From: DATDUP01 sp035290345 | Lineage (GTDB): Bacteria; Patescibacteriota; Patescibacteriia; Magasanikbacterales; UBA922 | Reading direction: 5' to 3' | DNA length: 19,208 nucleotides | NCBI GenBank assembly: GCA_035290345.1 | Contig: DATDUP010000030.1 | Span: 1 to 19,208 of the forward strand | Shown: one piece after another, positions 5,723-13,865 of the stretch | Layout of the letters: every line of letters starts with the position of its first letter | Position numbering within the stretch: position 1 is the first letter of the stretch | Translations under genes and position numbers: made by a program | The notes under the pieces: generated by a model | Databases searched by the model: none | Told to the model about the DNA's origin: nothing | The model's input: the letters and a program-made list of their open reading frames with translations, nothing else

Positions 5723-6514
5723 ATGGCCATAAGTGATTATTTAAAAAAATTGGGTTTATCGGACAAAGAAGCCAAAACATATCTGGCAACGCTTGAAATT
5801 GGCTCGGGTACGATCAAAAATATTGCGGACAAAGCCGGGTTAAAAAGACCAACCACCTACTTAATCGTGGACAATTTAACTAAGTTAGGTCTTCTATCAC
5901 AGTCTCCCCAACAACAAAATCGGTGCTATTTCGCTGAAAACCCAGAAAAGCTGCGCTCCATTTTACGAGAGAAAGAGCGGGTATATCAGGAGGCTATTCC
6001 CTTTTTACGTTCAATATATTCTCGGGAACAAACCAATAATCGCCCCTCTGTCCGAATTTATGAAGGCGAGGATGCAATGCGGCAAATGTATCTTGATACA
6101 ATTTGGAAAACCAAAGAGGAGGTTTGGTTCTTTTCCTCAATCCAAAAATTAAATGAAGCAATTCCCGGTCTTCTCACTGAATGGACAGACCACGTTTATA
6201 AACAGGGGATTAAAACAAAAGAGCTGATTAATCCCACTCCAGTGGATATCAAGTATGCTCAATACGTAGAAAACGAAAGGCTGGGCGAACAGCAGATCCG
6301 AATTATTCCATCATCATCAAAATTTAAATTCGTCAGTGCGGATAATGTATTGTTTGAAGATAAAATAATCATGTCGGTTTTTACTGACAAGCTTTTCACC
6401 ACTGTCATCCAAAGCCAAGCCCTGACAGATACTTTCCGTGCCCTGTTTGAAAATGCCTGGGAACAGGCCATGCCCCTGGGTGATTATTTGTCCAAAGTCA
6501 AAAAGAGCGGCTAA
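5723..6514 (+). CDS. TrmB-family transcriptional regulator, copy 1
   Basis: This 263-residue protein has a TrmB-type winged helix at about 1-70 (LGLSDKEAKTYLATL, then the recognition region LKRPTTYLIVDNLTKLGLL), a coiled linker at about 75-105, and one C-terminal effector domain at about 108-255 of the phospholipase-D-like TrmB fold. The classic TrmB family senses sugars and controls transport genes, mainly in archaea; many bacterial members have unknown ligands. The gene is divergent from the exported protein at 4971 and shares a promoter region with palindromic and direct repeats, so it probably regulates that gene and itself. Its last codons and stop form half of a terminator stem. There is no Shine-Dalgarno. 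Confidence 0.88.
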   Translation: MAISDYLKKLGLSDKEAKTYLATLEIGSGTIKNIADKAGLKRPTTYLIVDNLTKLGLLSQSPQQQNRCYFAENPEKLRSILREKERVYQEAIPFLRSIYSREQTNNRPSVRIYEGEDAMRQMYLDTIWKTKEEVWFFSSIQKLNEAIPGLLTEWTDHVYKQGIKTKELINPTPVDIKYAQYVENERLGEQQIRIIPSSSKFKFVSADNVLFEDKIIMSVFTDKLFTTVIQSQALTDTFRALFENAWEQAMPLGDYLSKVKKSG

Positions 6515-6527
6515 CAGCCGCTCTTTT
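6501..6527. terminator. Bidirectional terminator with the TrmB stop codon in its loop
   Basis: AAAAGAGCGGC (6501-6511) and GCCGCTCTTTT (6517-6527) form a perfect 11-bp stem with loop TAACA; the loop contains the TAA stop of the TrmB gene. A- and T-tracts on both sides serve the TrmB gene on plus and the NUDIX gene on minus, whose stop is 2 bases away. Confidence 0.88.
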
Positions 6528-6528
6528 A

Positions 6529-6975
6529 TTATAAACATAAGATAGTTTGCGTAATGTACTCGCGGACCCCGTCAAGCCATCCACCTCTAAAATATTCTTC
6601 CGGTTTAAAATTTCTGGGGTCCACCCACTTCATTTCTGTATGTCTGGAAGAAAGATGGATGTCACCACCACTCAACTTGCCTTGATAGCCAAGAGCGAAA
6701 ATTCGCACCTCGGAATTTCCGGCCGTCTGTTCAATTCTTTTATGTCTCATAAAAATGATCGGCTTTCCAATCGTATACTGGATATCATTCCCCAATTCCT
6801 CATGCATTTTTCTGGCAATTACCTGCTCCAGAGGAATAGAAAACTCGTCTACTTTTAAACGACCCCCCGGCAAATCCCAATCCCCAAAACTATCTTTCAG
6901 GATCAATAATTGGCCATCTTTTTCTAAAAAAACTTTTACAGCTACGAAATAAGTATCTTTTTGCTCAATATCCAT
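6529..6975 (-). CDS. NUDIX hydrolase
   Basis: This 148-residue protein hydrolyses a nucleoside diphosphate linked to another moiety; the substrate is unknown. It begins with the usual beta-strand (YFVAVKVFLEKDGQLLILKD), then WDLPGGRL. The Nudix box spans about residues 38-62: GGRLKVDE supplies the Gly and first Glu, and RKMHEELG the metal-binding EE. The box is not canonical: three extra residues separate the first Glu from Arg, and the first Glu after Arg is Lys. The paired EE remains, so activity is plausible. The C-terminal MKWVDPRNF is typical of the fold. It is convergent with the TrmB gene and shares its terminator. Confidence 0.9.
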   Translation of the reverse strand: MDIEQKDTYFVAVKVFLEKDGQLLILKDSFGDWDLPGGRLKVDEFSIPLEQVIARKMHEELGNDIQYTIGKPIIFMRHKRIEQTAGNSEVRIFALGYQGKLSGGDIHLSSRHTEMKWVDPRNFKPEEYFRGGWLDGVREYITQTILCL

Positions 6976-7035
6976 AACTTTAATTTATCATTTTCGTATA
7001 ATCTAACATGGGGATAAGTAAAAGTAAACCCGACC

Positions 7036-7064
7036 TTGACGACCCTCTTTCTATCCACTATACT
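7036..7064 (+). promoter_or_regulatory. Promoter of the copper operon
   Basis: TTGACG (7036-7041), 17-bp spacer, TATACT (7059-7064). The predicted start falls near 7071, at the left edge of the CsoR-type operator. Confidence 0.75.
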
Positions 7065-7069
7065 ATACC

Positions 7070-7090
7070 TATACCTAGGGTGGAGGTATA
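7070..7090. promoter_or_regulatory. CsoR-type operator
   Basis: TATACCT (7070-7076), a G-rich 7-bp centre and AGGTATA (7084-7090) form a dyad like known CsoR operators (TATACC, GC-rich centre, GGTATA). It covers the predicted transcription start, so apo-CsoR would block initiation and Cu(I) would release it. Confidence 0.75.
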
Positions 7091-7114
7091 CAGAGTTAAT
7101 TATCACTTAATCCT

Positions 7115-7387
7115 ATGACAAATAAAAAGGAAATCTCTTTGATAAACTTCAGGAAGGCCCACAGTTTACTCTCCAAAATAATCAAAATGGTTGAAACAGG
7201 TGAGTATTGTATCGACATCATGCAACAAAACATGGCAGTGGTCGGTTTACTAAAATCTGCTCACCAAATGTTGATGGAGAACCATCTCAACACCTGCTTC
7301 AAAAAGGCTATGGGGTCTACCCAAGAAAAAAGAAAACAGGAAATGACCCAAGAAATTCTCCGCGTCACAAAATTGGCTAACAAGTAG
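7115..7387 (+). CDS. csoR: CsoR/FrmR-family copper-sensing repressor
   Basis: This 90-residue all-alpha protein belongs to the DUF156 family. The ligand triad is complete: Cys32 (GEYC), His57 (ENH) and Cys61 (LNTC), the C-H-C spacing of Cu(I)-sensing CsoR, and not the formaldehyde (FrmR) or nickel (RcnR) patterns. The helix around YCIDIMQQNMAVVGLL is typical. It is the first gene of the operon, 3 bases before the HMA/TauE-like gene, and a CsoR-type operator lies upstream. The likely role is to repress the operon until Cu(I) binds. There is no Shine-Dalgarno before the ATG. Confidence 0.92.
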   Translation: MTNKKEISLINFRKAHSLLSKIIKMVETGEYCIDIMQQNMAVVGLLKSAHQMLMENHLNTCFKKAMGSTQEKRKQEMTQEILRVTKLANK

Positions 7388-7390
7388 TTT

Positions 7391-8800
7391 ATGAACCAGA
7401 TCAGAAAAAAAATCTACGCAGTAAAGGGTATGCACTGTGCTTCCTGCGAAGTTCTGATCGAAAAAAAACTGCTGGAATTAACCAACATAAAATCAGTGCA
7501 GGCTTCAGTAACCAAAAACACAATCCTGATCGAATACGAAGGTGAGACCCCGAAATTAGAAGGCTTAAATGTTTTACTAAAAGAAAACAACTACACTGTT
7601 TCTGATTTCGACGCCTTCTCTGAAAAAAAATTTGGTGAAAAAACTAAAAAGGAATCATTTACTGTAATCATTCTAAGTCTTCTAATGATTCTCGGGTTCC
7701 TGGGATTAAACAAACTAGGACTATCTCAATTGATAAACGTAGGCACCTCAACACCTTTACCAATATTCTTTGCCTTTGGGGTGATCGCCGGAATCTCTAG
7801 TTGTGCGGCTTTGGTTGGCAGTTTGGTATTAGCCCTCACCAAACAATGGGGGGGCTTGTATCCCAATTCCAGTTCCACCAGACAAAAATTACAGCCACTT
7901 TTACTTTTTAACCTCGGCCGAATAATCTCCTATAGTTTGCTTGGTGCTGGTCTGGGCATAATCGGCGACAAACTCTCAGTATCCCTTAAATTTGGCCCGA
8001 TCTTTGTCATCGTTGTCTCTCTGGCCATGACTATTCTCGCCCTACAAATGTATGGCCTGCGTTGGTTTAAAAAAATTCACCTCTCCTTTCCTCAATCCTT
8101 TATCCGTTTTATCTCTAACGAATCAAATTTCAAAGGCCGCTTCCTACCCCTAATACTCGGTGCCCTAACCTTCTTTCTACCCTGCGGGTTCACCCTCACA
8201 GCTCAGGGGTTAGCCCTAATCTCTGGCGGGGCAACTCAGGGCGGATTAATTATGTTTTTGTTTGTCCTTGGAACAACACCCTCCCTTTTGTTGATTGGCT
8301 GGTCTGGTATAAAACTTACCAACCAACCATACTGGTCTAAAAAATTTACCAAAATCGCTTCGATCCTCATTCTTTTCTTTGCTTTTTATAATATTAATGC
8401 CCAACTCAATGTCTTAGGACTGCCCAGCTTAAGTGACATCAGTTCGCCGACTGACAAATCATTAATAGATAGCGGGCAAGGGCAGGAAAAAATAAATAAA
8501 ACAAACTTACCACCAATTATAAATGAAAAGCAGGTGATAAAGATGACCGCCTCTTCTGCTGGTTACACCCCCAACTATTTCCAGGTGCGGGCTGGTTTTC
8601 CGGTCAGATGGGAGATTAAAGATACAGGAACAAGCGGCTGCACCAACGCCATCATTTCTAAGGGTTTGTTCACCGGAGAAATCCTCTTAACTCCTGGCCA
8701 AACCAGCGTCAGAGAATTTACGCCATCCAAACCAGGAAGATATAAATTCAGCTGTTGGATGGGGATGATCTCAGGGATCATTGAAGTGGTGGGGAATTGA
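7391..8800 (+). CDS. HMA - TauE/SafE(DsbD-like) - cupredoxin fusion protein
   Basis: This 469-residue membrane protein joins three copper-related modules. Residues 5-75 are a heavy-metal-associated domain with GMHCASC (Cys16, Cys19). A short linker leads to a membrane domain at about 90-345 with roughly six to seven segments, related to sulfite exporter TauE/SafE or the DsbD core; ISSCAAL and LPCGF each supply a Cys as in DsbD-like transporters. A cupredoxin-like domain occupies about 380-469, with SGCTNAI and FSCWMGM suggesting a Cys-Cys-Met copper site outside the membrane. A likely role is moving copper or reducing power across the membrane. It follows csoR by 3 bases and precedes copA by 25, so it is part of the copper regulon. 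Transport direction is unknown. Confidence 0.87.
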   Translation: MNQIRKKIYAVKGMHCASCEVLIEKKLLELTNIKSVQASVTKNTILIEYEGETPKLEGLNVLLKENNYTVSDFDAFSEKKFGEKTKKESFTVIILSLLMILGFLGLNKLGLSQLINVGTSTPLPIFFAFGVIAGISSCAALVGSLVLALTKQWGGLYPNSSSTRQKLQPLLLFNLGRIISYSLLGAGLGIIGDKLSVSLKFGPIFVIVVSLAMTILALQMYGLRWFKKIHLSFPQSFIRFISNESNFKGRFLPLILGALTFFLPCGFTLTAQGLALISGGATQGGLIMFLFVLGTTPSLLLIGWSGIKLTNQPYWSKKFTKIASILILFFAFYNINAQLNVLGLPSLSDISSPTDKSLIDSGQGQEKINKTNLPPIINEKQVIKMTASSAGYTPNYFQVRAGFPVRWEIKDTGTSGCTNAIISKGLFTGEILLTPGQTSVREFTPSKPGRYKFSCWMGMISGIIEVVGN

Positions 8801-8825
8801 AAATAATATCTTAACCCAACAGTCT

Positions 8826-11069
8826 ATGACTCAAAAAATGATCCTAAACATATCCAAAATGCACTGCGCTTCTTGCGCCGCCACCATTGAGCACACTCTT
8901 AAAAAAATCCCGGGGGTACTAAGCGTTAATGTTAATTTTGCCACAGAGAAAGCCTGGTTAGAGTTTGAACCGACCCAAATCAGTCTAACAAAAATTAAGG
9001 GGACAATTAAAAATCTAGGATACGTTGCCGATGAACCCATCCTGGAAGATGGCCATGATCACCACGGAGAGGCTGCATCCGGAACAAAAAAATTAAGACA
9101 GCGTTTTCTGCTATCTTTAATTTTTAGCATACCAATTATTTATCTAGTGATGGGGAAAATGATGGGGGCAAGAATGCCGACATTTTTAGAAAGCTATGAA
9201 TCGTTTATCCAATTTATCCTAGCCACCGCAATTATCATCTCTTGTTTGGATATTTGGATTTCAGGAGGAAAAAAATTACTACGTCTGTCCCCGAATATGG
9301 ACACCCTGATATTCATCGGCACAGCCATTTCCTACTTCTACAGCGTCGCTGTCTCCATTATTGAATTCATCCAGGGGGATCTGTTGGATTTTCATCTTTA
9401 TTATGAAAGTACTGCTTTAATCTTAGTTTTCGTCTCTCTTGGTAAATATCTGGAGGCCATAACCAAAGGCCGGACAACAGGGGCGATAAAACAATTAATG
9501 GGCCTCCAACCTAAAAAAGCAACCGTTCTAAAGGACAATGAAGAAATACCTACCACCATCTCCGAAGTAAAAATCGGGGATATTGTCTTGGTTCGGCCGG
9601 GAGAAAAAATCCCGGTCGACGGAATTGTCATCGATGGCTACTCCGGCGTTGATGAAAAAATGGTTACTGGAGAGAGTATTCCTGTTGAAAAAAAAGGGGG
9701 GGATAGGGTGATCGGAGCAACGATCAACAAAACAGGTGTCCTAAAAATTAAAACTACTCAAATCGGGGAGGGTACCTTGTTAGCCCAAATCATAAAAACT
9801 GTGGAACAAGCAATGGGTTCCAAGGCCCCAATTCAACTTTTAGCTGACAAAGTCTCTTTTTATTTTGTCCCTACAGTGTTGGGCATTGCCATCTTCACTT
9901 TTATTATCTGGCTCTGGTTAGGGCAGACCGTGGCTTTTGCCCTCACGGCCTTAGTAGCAGTTCTGATCATCGCCTGTCCTTGTGCCCTAGGTCTAGCCAC
10001 ACCCACAGCCGTAATGATGGGCACCGGCTTAGCCGCTAAAAATGGTATCCTCATAAAGAATGGCCGGGCCCTAGAGGTCGCCCACCATGTCAATATGATA
10101 GTTTTTGATAAAACTGGAACACTCACTCGGGGGGAACCCTACGTCACAGACATCATCAAAATAAAAGGGGGTATGGATGAAAAAAATATCTTAGAGATCG
10201 CGGCTTCAATCGAAAAAAACTCCGAACACCCTCTGGCCCAGGCGATCAGGACAAAAGCAGTAGAATTGACTGCTAAATTATCAGAAGTAAAAAATTTTCA
10301 GGCCATTCCCGGACAAGGAATTGTAGCCGATTGGAATAAAACAAAAGTACTATTAGGAACGCGGCGGTTGATGACCAACCACCAGATAGATTTTCTCGCA
10401 TCAGAAAAAATTCTGACCAGTCTGGAAAATCAAGGAAAGACAGCAATGCTCCTGGCTAAAGATGGTGAGGTGGTTGGTATTCTGGCCGTGGCTGATATTC
10501 TTAAAGAACACTCTCTGGAAACCATTCAAATGCTCCAAAAGATGGGGACGATGGTCACAATCATTACCGGAGACAATTCCCGAGTCGGACAAGCTATTGC
10601 CAAACAATTGGGAGTTCAGCGAGTGTTGACTGAGGTGTTGCCGGAAGACAAATCCAAAGAAATAAAAAAAATGCAGGCTGAAGGAAATATCGTCGCCATG
10701 GTTGGCGATGGGATTAATGATGCACCGGCCCTAGCCCAGGCCAACCTGGGTATTGCTCTAAGTTCTGGCACAGATGTAGCCATGGAAACAGGAGAGATAA
10801 TTTTGATTAAGAATAATCTATTTGATGTTGTGAGGGCCATCAACCTCAGTACCTATACCTTAAATAAAATCAAACAAAATCTCTTCTGGGCTTTCTTTTA
10901 TAATGTTGTGGGTATCCCGATTGCTGCCGGGGCACTTTTTCCTCTTACCGGCCAACTTTTAAGTCCAACCATCGCCGCCGGGGCTATGGCCTTCTCTTCA
11001 ATAAGTGTTGTCCTGAATTCCCTATCAATGAAACGATACCAACCTAAAATCAAGGTTGGATACAAATAA
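8826..11069 (+). CDS. copA: Cu(+)-exporting P-type ATPase
   Basis: A P1B-type ATPase of 747 residues that pumps Cu(I) out of the cytoplasm. One N-terminal HMA domain has MHCASC (Cys14, Cys17). The other motifs are TGES at 281-284, the transmembrane CPC at 384-386 followed by ALGLATP, DKTGT with the phosphorylated Asp428, SEHP in the nucleotide domain, and GDGIND at 627-632. The last helices contain YNVVG and MAFSS, the P1B-1 residues that with CPC define Cu(I) selectivity. I chose the ATG at 8826; an in-frame TTG at 8781 would overlap the previous gene, and an ATG at 8838 is also possible. It is the last gene of the csoR operon. No Shine-Dalgarno is visible. Confidence 0.97.
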   Translation: MTQKMILNISKMHCASCAATIEHTLKKIPGVLSVNVNFATEKAWLEFEPTQISLTKIKGTIKNLGYVADEPILEDGHDHHGEAASGTKKLRQRFLLSLIFSIPIIYLVMGKMMGARMPTFLESYESFIQFILATAIIISCLDIWISGGKKLLRLSPNMDTLIFIGTAISYFYSVAVSIIEFIQGDLLDFHLYYESTALILVFVSLGKYLEAITKGRTTGAIKQLMGLQPKKATVLKDNEEIPTTISEVKIGDIVLVRPGEKIPVDGIVIDGYSGVDEKMVTGESIPVEKKGGDRVIGATINKTGVLKIKTTQIGEGTLLAQIIKTVEQAMGSKAPIQLLADKVSFYFVPTVLGIAIFTFIIWLWLGQTVAFALTALVAVLIIACPCALGLATPTAVMMGTGLAAKNGILIKNGRALEVAHHVNMIVFDKTGTLTRGEPYVTDIIKIKGGMDEKNILEIAASIEKNSEHPLAQAIRTKAVELTAKLSEVKNFQAIPGQGIVADWNKTKVLLGTRRLMTNHQIDFLASEKILTSLENQGKTAMLLAKDGEVVGILAVADILKEHSLETIQMLQKMGTMVTIITGDNSRVGQAIAKQLGVQRVLTEVLPEDKSKEIKKMQAEGNIVAMVGDGINDAPALAQANLGIALSSGTDVAMETGEIILIKNNLFDVVRAINLSTYTLNKIKQNLFWAFFYNVVGIPIAAGALFPLTGQLLSPTIAAGAMAFSSISVVLNSLSMKRYQPKIKVGYK

Positions 11070-11124
11070 TACCTCGTTGATAACCAAACAACCCCCTGAG
11101 GAAGGTCGAGCAAATTTCATGTGG

Positions 11125-11198
11125 TGGACTTGAGGGGAGTCGAACCCCTGACCTCGGCAATGCGAATGCCGCGCTCTAGCCAGCTGAGCTACAAGCCC
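11125..11198 (-). tRNA. tRNA-Ala, anticodon CGC
   Basis: A 74-nt cloverleaf: acceptor GGGCTTG/CAAGTCC with the G3.U70 alanine identity pair, D-arm as in tRNA-Ala(GGC), anticodon stem CGGCA/TGCCG with loop TTCGCAT (anticodon CGC, reading GCG), T-stem AGGGG/CCCCT. The discriminator is A and CCA is not encoded. It lies 3 bases after tRNA-Arg and is probably processed from the same transcript. Confidence 0.96.
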
Positions 11199-11201
11199 GC
11201 G

Positions 11202-11273
11202 TGACCCCACCGGGAATCGAACCTGGATTTAGAACTTAGGAGGTTCTTGTTCTATCCATTGAACTATGGGGTC
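11202..11273 (-). tRNA. tRNA-Arg, anticodon CCT
   Basis: A 72-nt tRNA: acceptor GACCCCA/TGGGGTC, D-stem GTTC/GAAC, anticodon stem AGAAC/GTTCT with loop CTCCTAA (anticodon CCT, reading AGG), variable loop of 4, T-stem CCAGG/CCCGG. The T-stem has one A.C mismatch in the middle. Discriminator A, no encoded CCA. Confidence 0.95.
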
Positions 11274-11306
11274 TAACAAATTGCTAAAATGGATATTCCA
11301 GGCGGT

Positions 11307-11336
11307 TTACGCAGACACAGGCTTTTCTGCTATAAT
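11307..11336 (+). promoter_or_regulatory. Candidate promoter of rmuC
   Basis: A perfect TATAAT (11331-11336) with a weak -35 (TTACGC, 18 bp upstream). The predicted start leaves a leader of about 45 bases before the rmuC ATG. Confidence 0.5.
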
Positions 11337-11389
11337 ACCGGACGAAAAACTGACCATTAACATACCATACCTTTGGCTAAAAATCAACT

Positions 11390-12475
11390 ATGGATCTCCT
11401 TCTCTGGAAGACAATTACTATCTTAAGCTTTTTGGCTTTTCTGGTGACCATTATCTATGTTTTGTTCCGACGTTCCAGCCGCCGAGATGTTTCCGGTGAC
11501 TCTATTCTCATGCTCCAAACCCAGATCCAAGACCTAAGCCGAACCATTGATCAAAAAATCAGTGAAACTAGTCGGATAATGACCGACACTCAAGTCAACC
11601 TGGATAGAACAATTCGGGACCAATACAGTCATAGCTCACGAATCATCACTGATGTCACGGAAAAACTGACTAAGCTGGATGAGACCAACCGACAAGTAAT
11701 CGGTTTTGCCGACCAACTACAAACTTTGGAAGATACGCTTAAAAATCCTAAACATCGCGGCATTCTTGGGGAATATTACTTGGAAACCGTGCTCAAAAAT
11801 GTCCTCCCCCCGAGCTCTTATCAAATGCAGTATCGTTTTTCTGATGGTATGATTGTTGACGCTGTAGTTTTTGTCAAAGAAAAAATCATCCCCATTGACT
11901 CCAAATTCAGTCTGGAAAATTACAACCGTATTTTAGAAGAAAAAAACCCGGCCGAGAGAGAAAACCTGGAAAAAGAATTTAAGGTAGATTTAAAAAAACG
12001 AATTGAAGAAACTAGTAAATATATCCGTCCCCAAGAAAATACTATGGACTTTGCCTTCATGTTCTTGCCAGCTGAAGGTGTCTACTATGATCTCCTGATT
12101 AACAAAGTCGGGGCAGTAAAAGTCAATACTCATGACTTAATTGAATACGCCTTCCGAGAAAAACATGTCATCATTGTTTCCCCCACCAGCTTCTTTGCCT
12201 ATCTCCAAACGGTGTTGCAAGGACTACGGGCCTTGCAAATAGAGGAAAGTGCTAAGGAAATCCGCGAACAAGTAGAAAAACTCGGCCGCCATTTATTGAC
12301 TTACGAAGAGTATCTCCGCAAATTGGGGACAAACCTAAGCACTTCAGTCAACTTTTACAACCGAGCTTACAAAGAATTTGGCAAAATAGACAAAGATGTA
12401 CTAAAGATAACCGGCGAAGCCGGTTCGGTGGAAGTCCTCCAAATAGAAAACCCAACCCTAGACCAAGACTCTTGA
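11390..12475 (+). CDS. rmuC: DNA recombination protein RmuC
   Basis: This 361-residue protein has one N-terminal membrane helix (about 6-26), a coiled-coil region at about 40-115 and the RmuC domain from about 118 to 320. Diagnostic stretches are HRGILGEYYLETVLKNVLP, VDAVVFVKEKIIPIDSKFSLENY and FMFLPAEGVYYDLL. The domain belongs to the PD-(D/E)xK nuclease superfamily; the VDAV and PIDSKF segments correspond to its acidic and Lys positions. RmuC limits inversions at short repeats in E. coli, and recent work links it to defence against foreign DNA in some hosts. It is shorter than E. coli RmuC (475), mainly in the coiled coil. The rpsT promoter overlaps its last codons. Confidence 0.95.
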   Translation: MDLLLWKTITILSFLAFLVTIIYVLFRRSSRRDVSGDSILMLQTQIQDLSRTIDQKISETSRIMTDTQVNLDRTIRDQYSHSSRIITDVTEKLTKLDETNRQVIGFADQLQTLEDTLKNPKHRGILGEYYLETVLKNVLPPSSYQMQYRFSDGMIVDAVVFVKEKIIPIDSKFSLENYNRILEEKNPAERENLEKEFKVDLKKRIEETSKYIRPQENTMDFAFMFLPAEGVYYDLLINKVGAVKVNTHDLIEYAFREKHVIIVSPTSFFAYLQTVLQGLRALQIEESAKEIREQVEKLGRHLLTYEEYLRKLGTNLSTSVNFYNRAYKEFGKIDKDVLKITGEAGSVEVLQIENPTLDQDS

Positions 12476-12500
12476 CTTTTTCCAGTGACCTAGATATAAT
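12472..12500 (+). promoter_or_regulatory. rpsT promoter overlapping the rmuC stop codon
   Basis: TTGACT (12472-12477), 17-bp spacer, TATAAT (12495-12500). The TGA of rmuC is inside the -35 box. The predicted leader is about 14 bases. Confidence 0.85.
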
Positions 12501-12520
12501 GTACCTACTTTAATAAACCT

Positions 12521-12787
12521 ATGCCCAACAAAGAAAACGCTAAAAAGGCTCTGCGCCAAGCTAAAAAACACGCTTTAGCCAATCAAGAAATCACCGCTGC
12601 TTACCGTAATACTGTAAAAAAGGTAAAAAAAGCAATTAGCACCAGCGCAGCTGATTTAGGAGAACAGCTCCGAGCGGCTCAAAAACGTTTGGATAAGGCG
12701 GCGAAAACCGGTGTCATTAAGAAGAACACGGCTCGACGTAAGATTTCCCGCTTGATGAAAAAGGCCAACAAACTTGCGAAAAAATAA
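12521..12787 (+). CDS. rpsT: 30S ribosomal protein S20
   Basis: This 88-residue, very basic, all-helical protein binds the 5' domain of 16S rRNA and assembles early in the 30S subunit. MPNKENAKKALRQAKKH at the start and NTARRKISRLMKKANKL near the end are typical of S20, and length matches the family (85-90). It is a single-gene unit with its own consensus promoter, a very short leader without Shine-Dalgarno, and an intrinsic terminator. No S20 autoregulatory element is recognisable. Confidence 0.97.
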   Translation: MPNKENAKKALRQAKKHALANQEITAAYRNTVKKVKKAISTSAADLGEQLRAAQKRLDKAAKTGVIKKNTARRKISRLMKKANKLAKK

Positions 12788-12803
12788 AGAAGATGTAAAA
12801 TAG

Positions 12804-12826
12804 ACCCAGTTAATCACTGGGTTTTA
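12804..12826 (+). terminator. rpsT intrinsic terminator
   Basis: ACCCAGT (12804-12810), loop TAATC, ACTGGGT (12816-12822), then TTTTATAAT. The T-run flows into a TATAAT (12825-12830) just 10 bases before the GGDEF start codon. Confidence 0.8.
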
Positions 12827-12839
12827 TAATATTCAAACT

Positions 12840-13865
12840 ATGCAAAATGAAGGACGACGCGGAGACATACCGGTTATTTTTGAGGGGGAGGATATGACAC
12901 TGGCCGAATTTATGCGTCAAGCCGAGAGCCGGCTACAAGACAAGGGGCTGACTACAGAGCAAAGCGCAGAATTGAAAGAACACTACAAAAATACACTACG
13001 GCGCTTTTATAAACGCAAACGTCACCAGGGAGAAGAGATCGGCCCGGAGATAATAACTGCCGCCTGTAACAATGCCCTCGGCCATTTGGAAGAACTGGCC
13101 CGCCAATTGATAGTTGACAAGGAAGAAAAAGCAGAAAGGCTCAACCCCACCTTGCTTTCTAAAGCGGGCATGCGCCGTGAATTTGAATCCGCTCGTACTA
13201 AACAAAAAAGTGACCAGATAACGGTCCTAGTTCTGATTAGTATGGACTTGGATGACTTCAAACAAGTTAATGACAACTTCAACCATGAAGAGGGCGACCG
13301 AATTCTCCGAGAAATGGGAAACGCTCTCGCGGCAGCAGTCAGACCAGATGACCTGGTGGCCCATTATAGTGGCGACGAATTTGGCTGTCTCTTGCCGGTG
13401 GCTGGTGATAAAATTGAACCGGAAAAACTCCAAGAAAAAATTGAAGAGGTCATCAGTCGTATAGTGGAAAAAACCCAGGGGGGAATACAAAGACCCGATG
13501 GCCAAAAACAAGAATTTAGCGTTGGCTATCGTCTGGTTACTTCCCAAGAAAGCGGCTCTTTTGAGGATTACCAAAAAGATGCGGATGCCGCGGCTAATTT
13601 TTCCAAAATCATCCGAGTGTTGGAAGAAAATCGTGGTACCCAGGTGGCCTCTGCGGATCGAGTAATCGATCATGGCCTCTTAGAAAAATACGCTGCTCAA
13701 TATCAAACCGAAGAATTAAAGGTTGCCCAGGCTCTCCGCTCTTTCAAAAGAGCAGCAGATGGATTAGCCGAAGCCCTGCCCGGGATTTCCCCGGAAGATT
13801 TAAGAAAAAAAGTGGGCGACTTTTTTGCCTCTTTAGTAGCCGAGGGACGACAAAAGAAAACCTAA
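12840..13865 (+). CDS. GGDEF-domain protein (putative diguanylate cyclase)
   Basis: This 341-residue soluble protein has no signal peptide or membrane helix. An unrecognised helical N-terminus (1-100) precedes a GGDEF domain at about 105-235. Seen features: the metal-binding MDLDDFKQVND (Asp136), the active-site loop SGDEF at 177-181 with Gly to Ser at the first position, and RPDD at 168-171 exactly five residues before it, matching the RxxD inhibitory c-di-GMP site. These suggest a feedback-inhibited cyclase, if Ser is tolerated. A helical C-terminal tail (280-341) is unassigned. A TATAAT ends 9 bases before the ATG, so the mRNA may be leaderless. The stop overlaps the holA stop on the other strand by 3 bases. 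Confidence 0.85.
   Translation: MQNEGRRGDIPVIFEGEDMTLAEFMRQAESRLQDKGLTTEQSAELKEHYKNTLRRFYKRKRHQGEEIGPEIITAACNNALGHLEELARQLIVDKEEKAERLNPTLLSKAGMRREFESARTKQKSDQITVLVLISMDLDDFKQVNDNFNHEEGDRILREMGNALAAAVRPDDLVAHYSGDEFGCLLPVAGDKIEPEKLQEKIEEVISRIVEKTQGGIQRPDGQKQEFSVGYRLVTSQESGSFEDYQKDADAAANFSKIIRVLEENRGTQVASADRVIDHGLLEKYAAQYQTEELKVAQALRSFKRAADGLAEALPGISPEDLRKKVGDFFASLVAEGRQKKT

Noticed and set aside
7009..7017. Isolated TGGGGATAA (near DnaA box) upstream of the NUDIX gene
   Set aside because: A single one-mismatch site in AT-rich DNA is expected by chance and has no cluster around it.
8781..8825. TTG start for CopA overlapping the previous gene
   Set aside because: The extra residues are not similar to CopA; an ATG at 8826 directly precedes the HMA domain.
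11125..11273. Integration site at the tRNA pair
   Set aside because: No repeated tRNA end, integrase or foreign-looking gene is seen on either side.
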